From assembly GCA_930982035.1 (NCBI GenBank), contig CAKNJL010000010.1, positions 1 through 42,574 of the forward strand: a DNA stretch of 42,574 nucleotides, written 5' to 3'. Positions 42,519 through 42,574 of this stretch are shown here, one piece after another. The position numbers and the translations under genes are program-made. Position 1 is the stretch's first letter. The number at the start of each line of letters is the position of its first letter. The notes beneath the pieces were generated by a model. That model was not told where the DNA came from. It did not search any database and saw only the letters and a program-made list of their open reading frames with translations. The stretch comes from an uncultured Clostridium sp. Its GTDB lineage: Bacteria; Bacillota; Clostridia; TANB77; CAG-508.

Positions 42519-42574
42519 AAGGGATTGAGGGACGGTACTTGGAAAAAAGGGATTTAGGGACGGTCCTTTGTTCC
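42519..42574. repeat. Tandem GGGACGGT repeats (REP-like), cut by window end
   Basis: AGGGATTGAGGGACGGTACT is followed 28 bases later by AGGGATTTAGGGACGGTCCT. The GGGACGGT core resembles the GGGGACGGAG ends of the transposase unit at 12284 and 13166, which may mobilise it. Confidence 0.55.

Overview
The window is very AT-rich, with Shine-Dalgarno (AGGAGG-type) starts, dense intergenic hairpins, a VanR/VanS-type two-component pair and Tn916-style conjugation genes. It suggests a low-GC Bacillota, probably an uncultured Clostridia member. TGA serves as a normal stop in many genes here. tRNA-Gly(UCC), tRNA-Pro(UGG) and tRNA-Arg(ACG) are present.

Layout. 1-4486 is the end of an integrative conjugative element (ICE): VirB4-like ATPase, TraC-like protein, PrgI, VirB2-like pilin, small membrane proteins and a replication-type HTH protein, closed by a 46-bp fragment of the 3' half of a tRNA-Arg(UCU) gene, the chromosomal attachment scar. 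4.5-8.7 kb holds a degraded gene, an AAA/DUF4143 ATPase, a Fic toxin with VbhA-like antitoxin and an XRE regulator. 8.9-17.8 kb is mostly housekeeping: M18 aminopeptidase, FAD/Rieske oxidoreductase, a Y1 (REP-type) transposase unit, tRNA-Gly, a sensor kinase and response regulator, a C39-like peptidase, a pentapeptide-repeat protein and a Nudix hydrolase. 17.8-21.9 kb has a different base composition and carries a small protein plus a 755-residue radical SAM/SPASM protein with an unrecognised C-terminal half, a candidate peptide-modifying locus. 22.08-31.85 kb is a mobilizable island at tRNA-Pro(UGG), bounded by 34-bp direct repeats of the tRNA 3' end. It carries AbiE, an XRE-Fic-HEPN operon, xis, a chimeric replication/integrase gene, mobC, mobA with an overlapping mobB-like gene, and a HExxH protein with a partner. 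32-42.5 kb has a sirtuin, a DUF2207 membrane protein, tRNA-Arg(ACG), an XRE-membrane-BNR protein, an adenosine-deaminase-like fusion, a guanine-deaminase-like protein and an M23 peptidase.

Main finding. Five times in minus-strand genes (VirB4 twice, pilin, response regulator, DUF2207) the reading frame reaches an in-frame CGG codon and then breaks. Skipping the C, so that CGGN is read as GGN (Gly), restores or better fits the conserved protein: GSGKS of Walker A, GADDYITKP of the regulator, the second half of the pilin. In a manual scan I found no in-frame CGG in any intact gene except the foreign-looking radical SAM gene, which has two. The only intact tRNA-Arg gene here has anticodon ACG, which is not expected to read CGG. 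This fits +1 frameshifting (or CGGN quadruplet decoding as Gly) at an unassigned or starved CGG codon. A systematic sequence error is the main alternative.

A second notable feature is a family of five dispersed intergenic repeats at 8.7, 15.5, 33.0, 35.7 and 36.1 kb with the same succession of hairpins. Stem sequences differ between copies but pairing is kept, which points to selection on structure.
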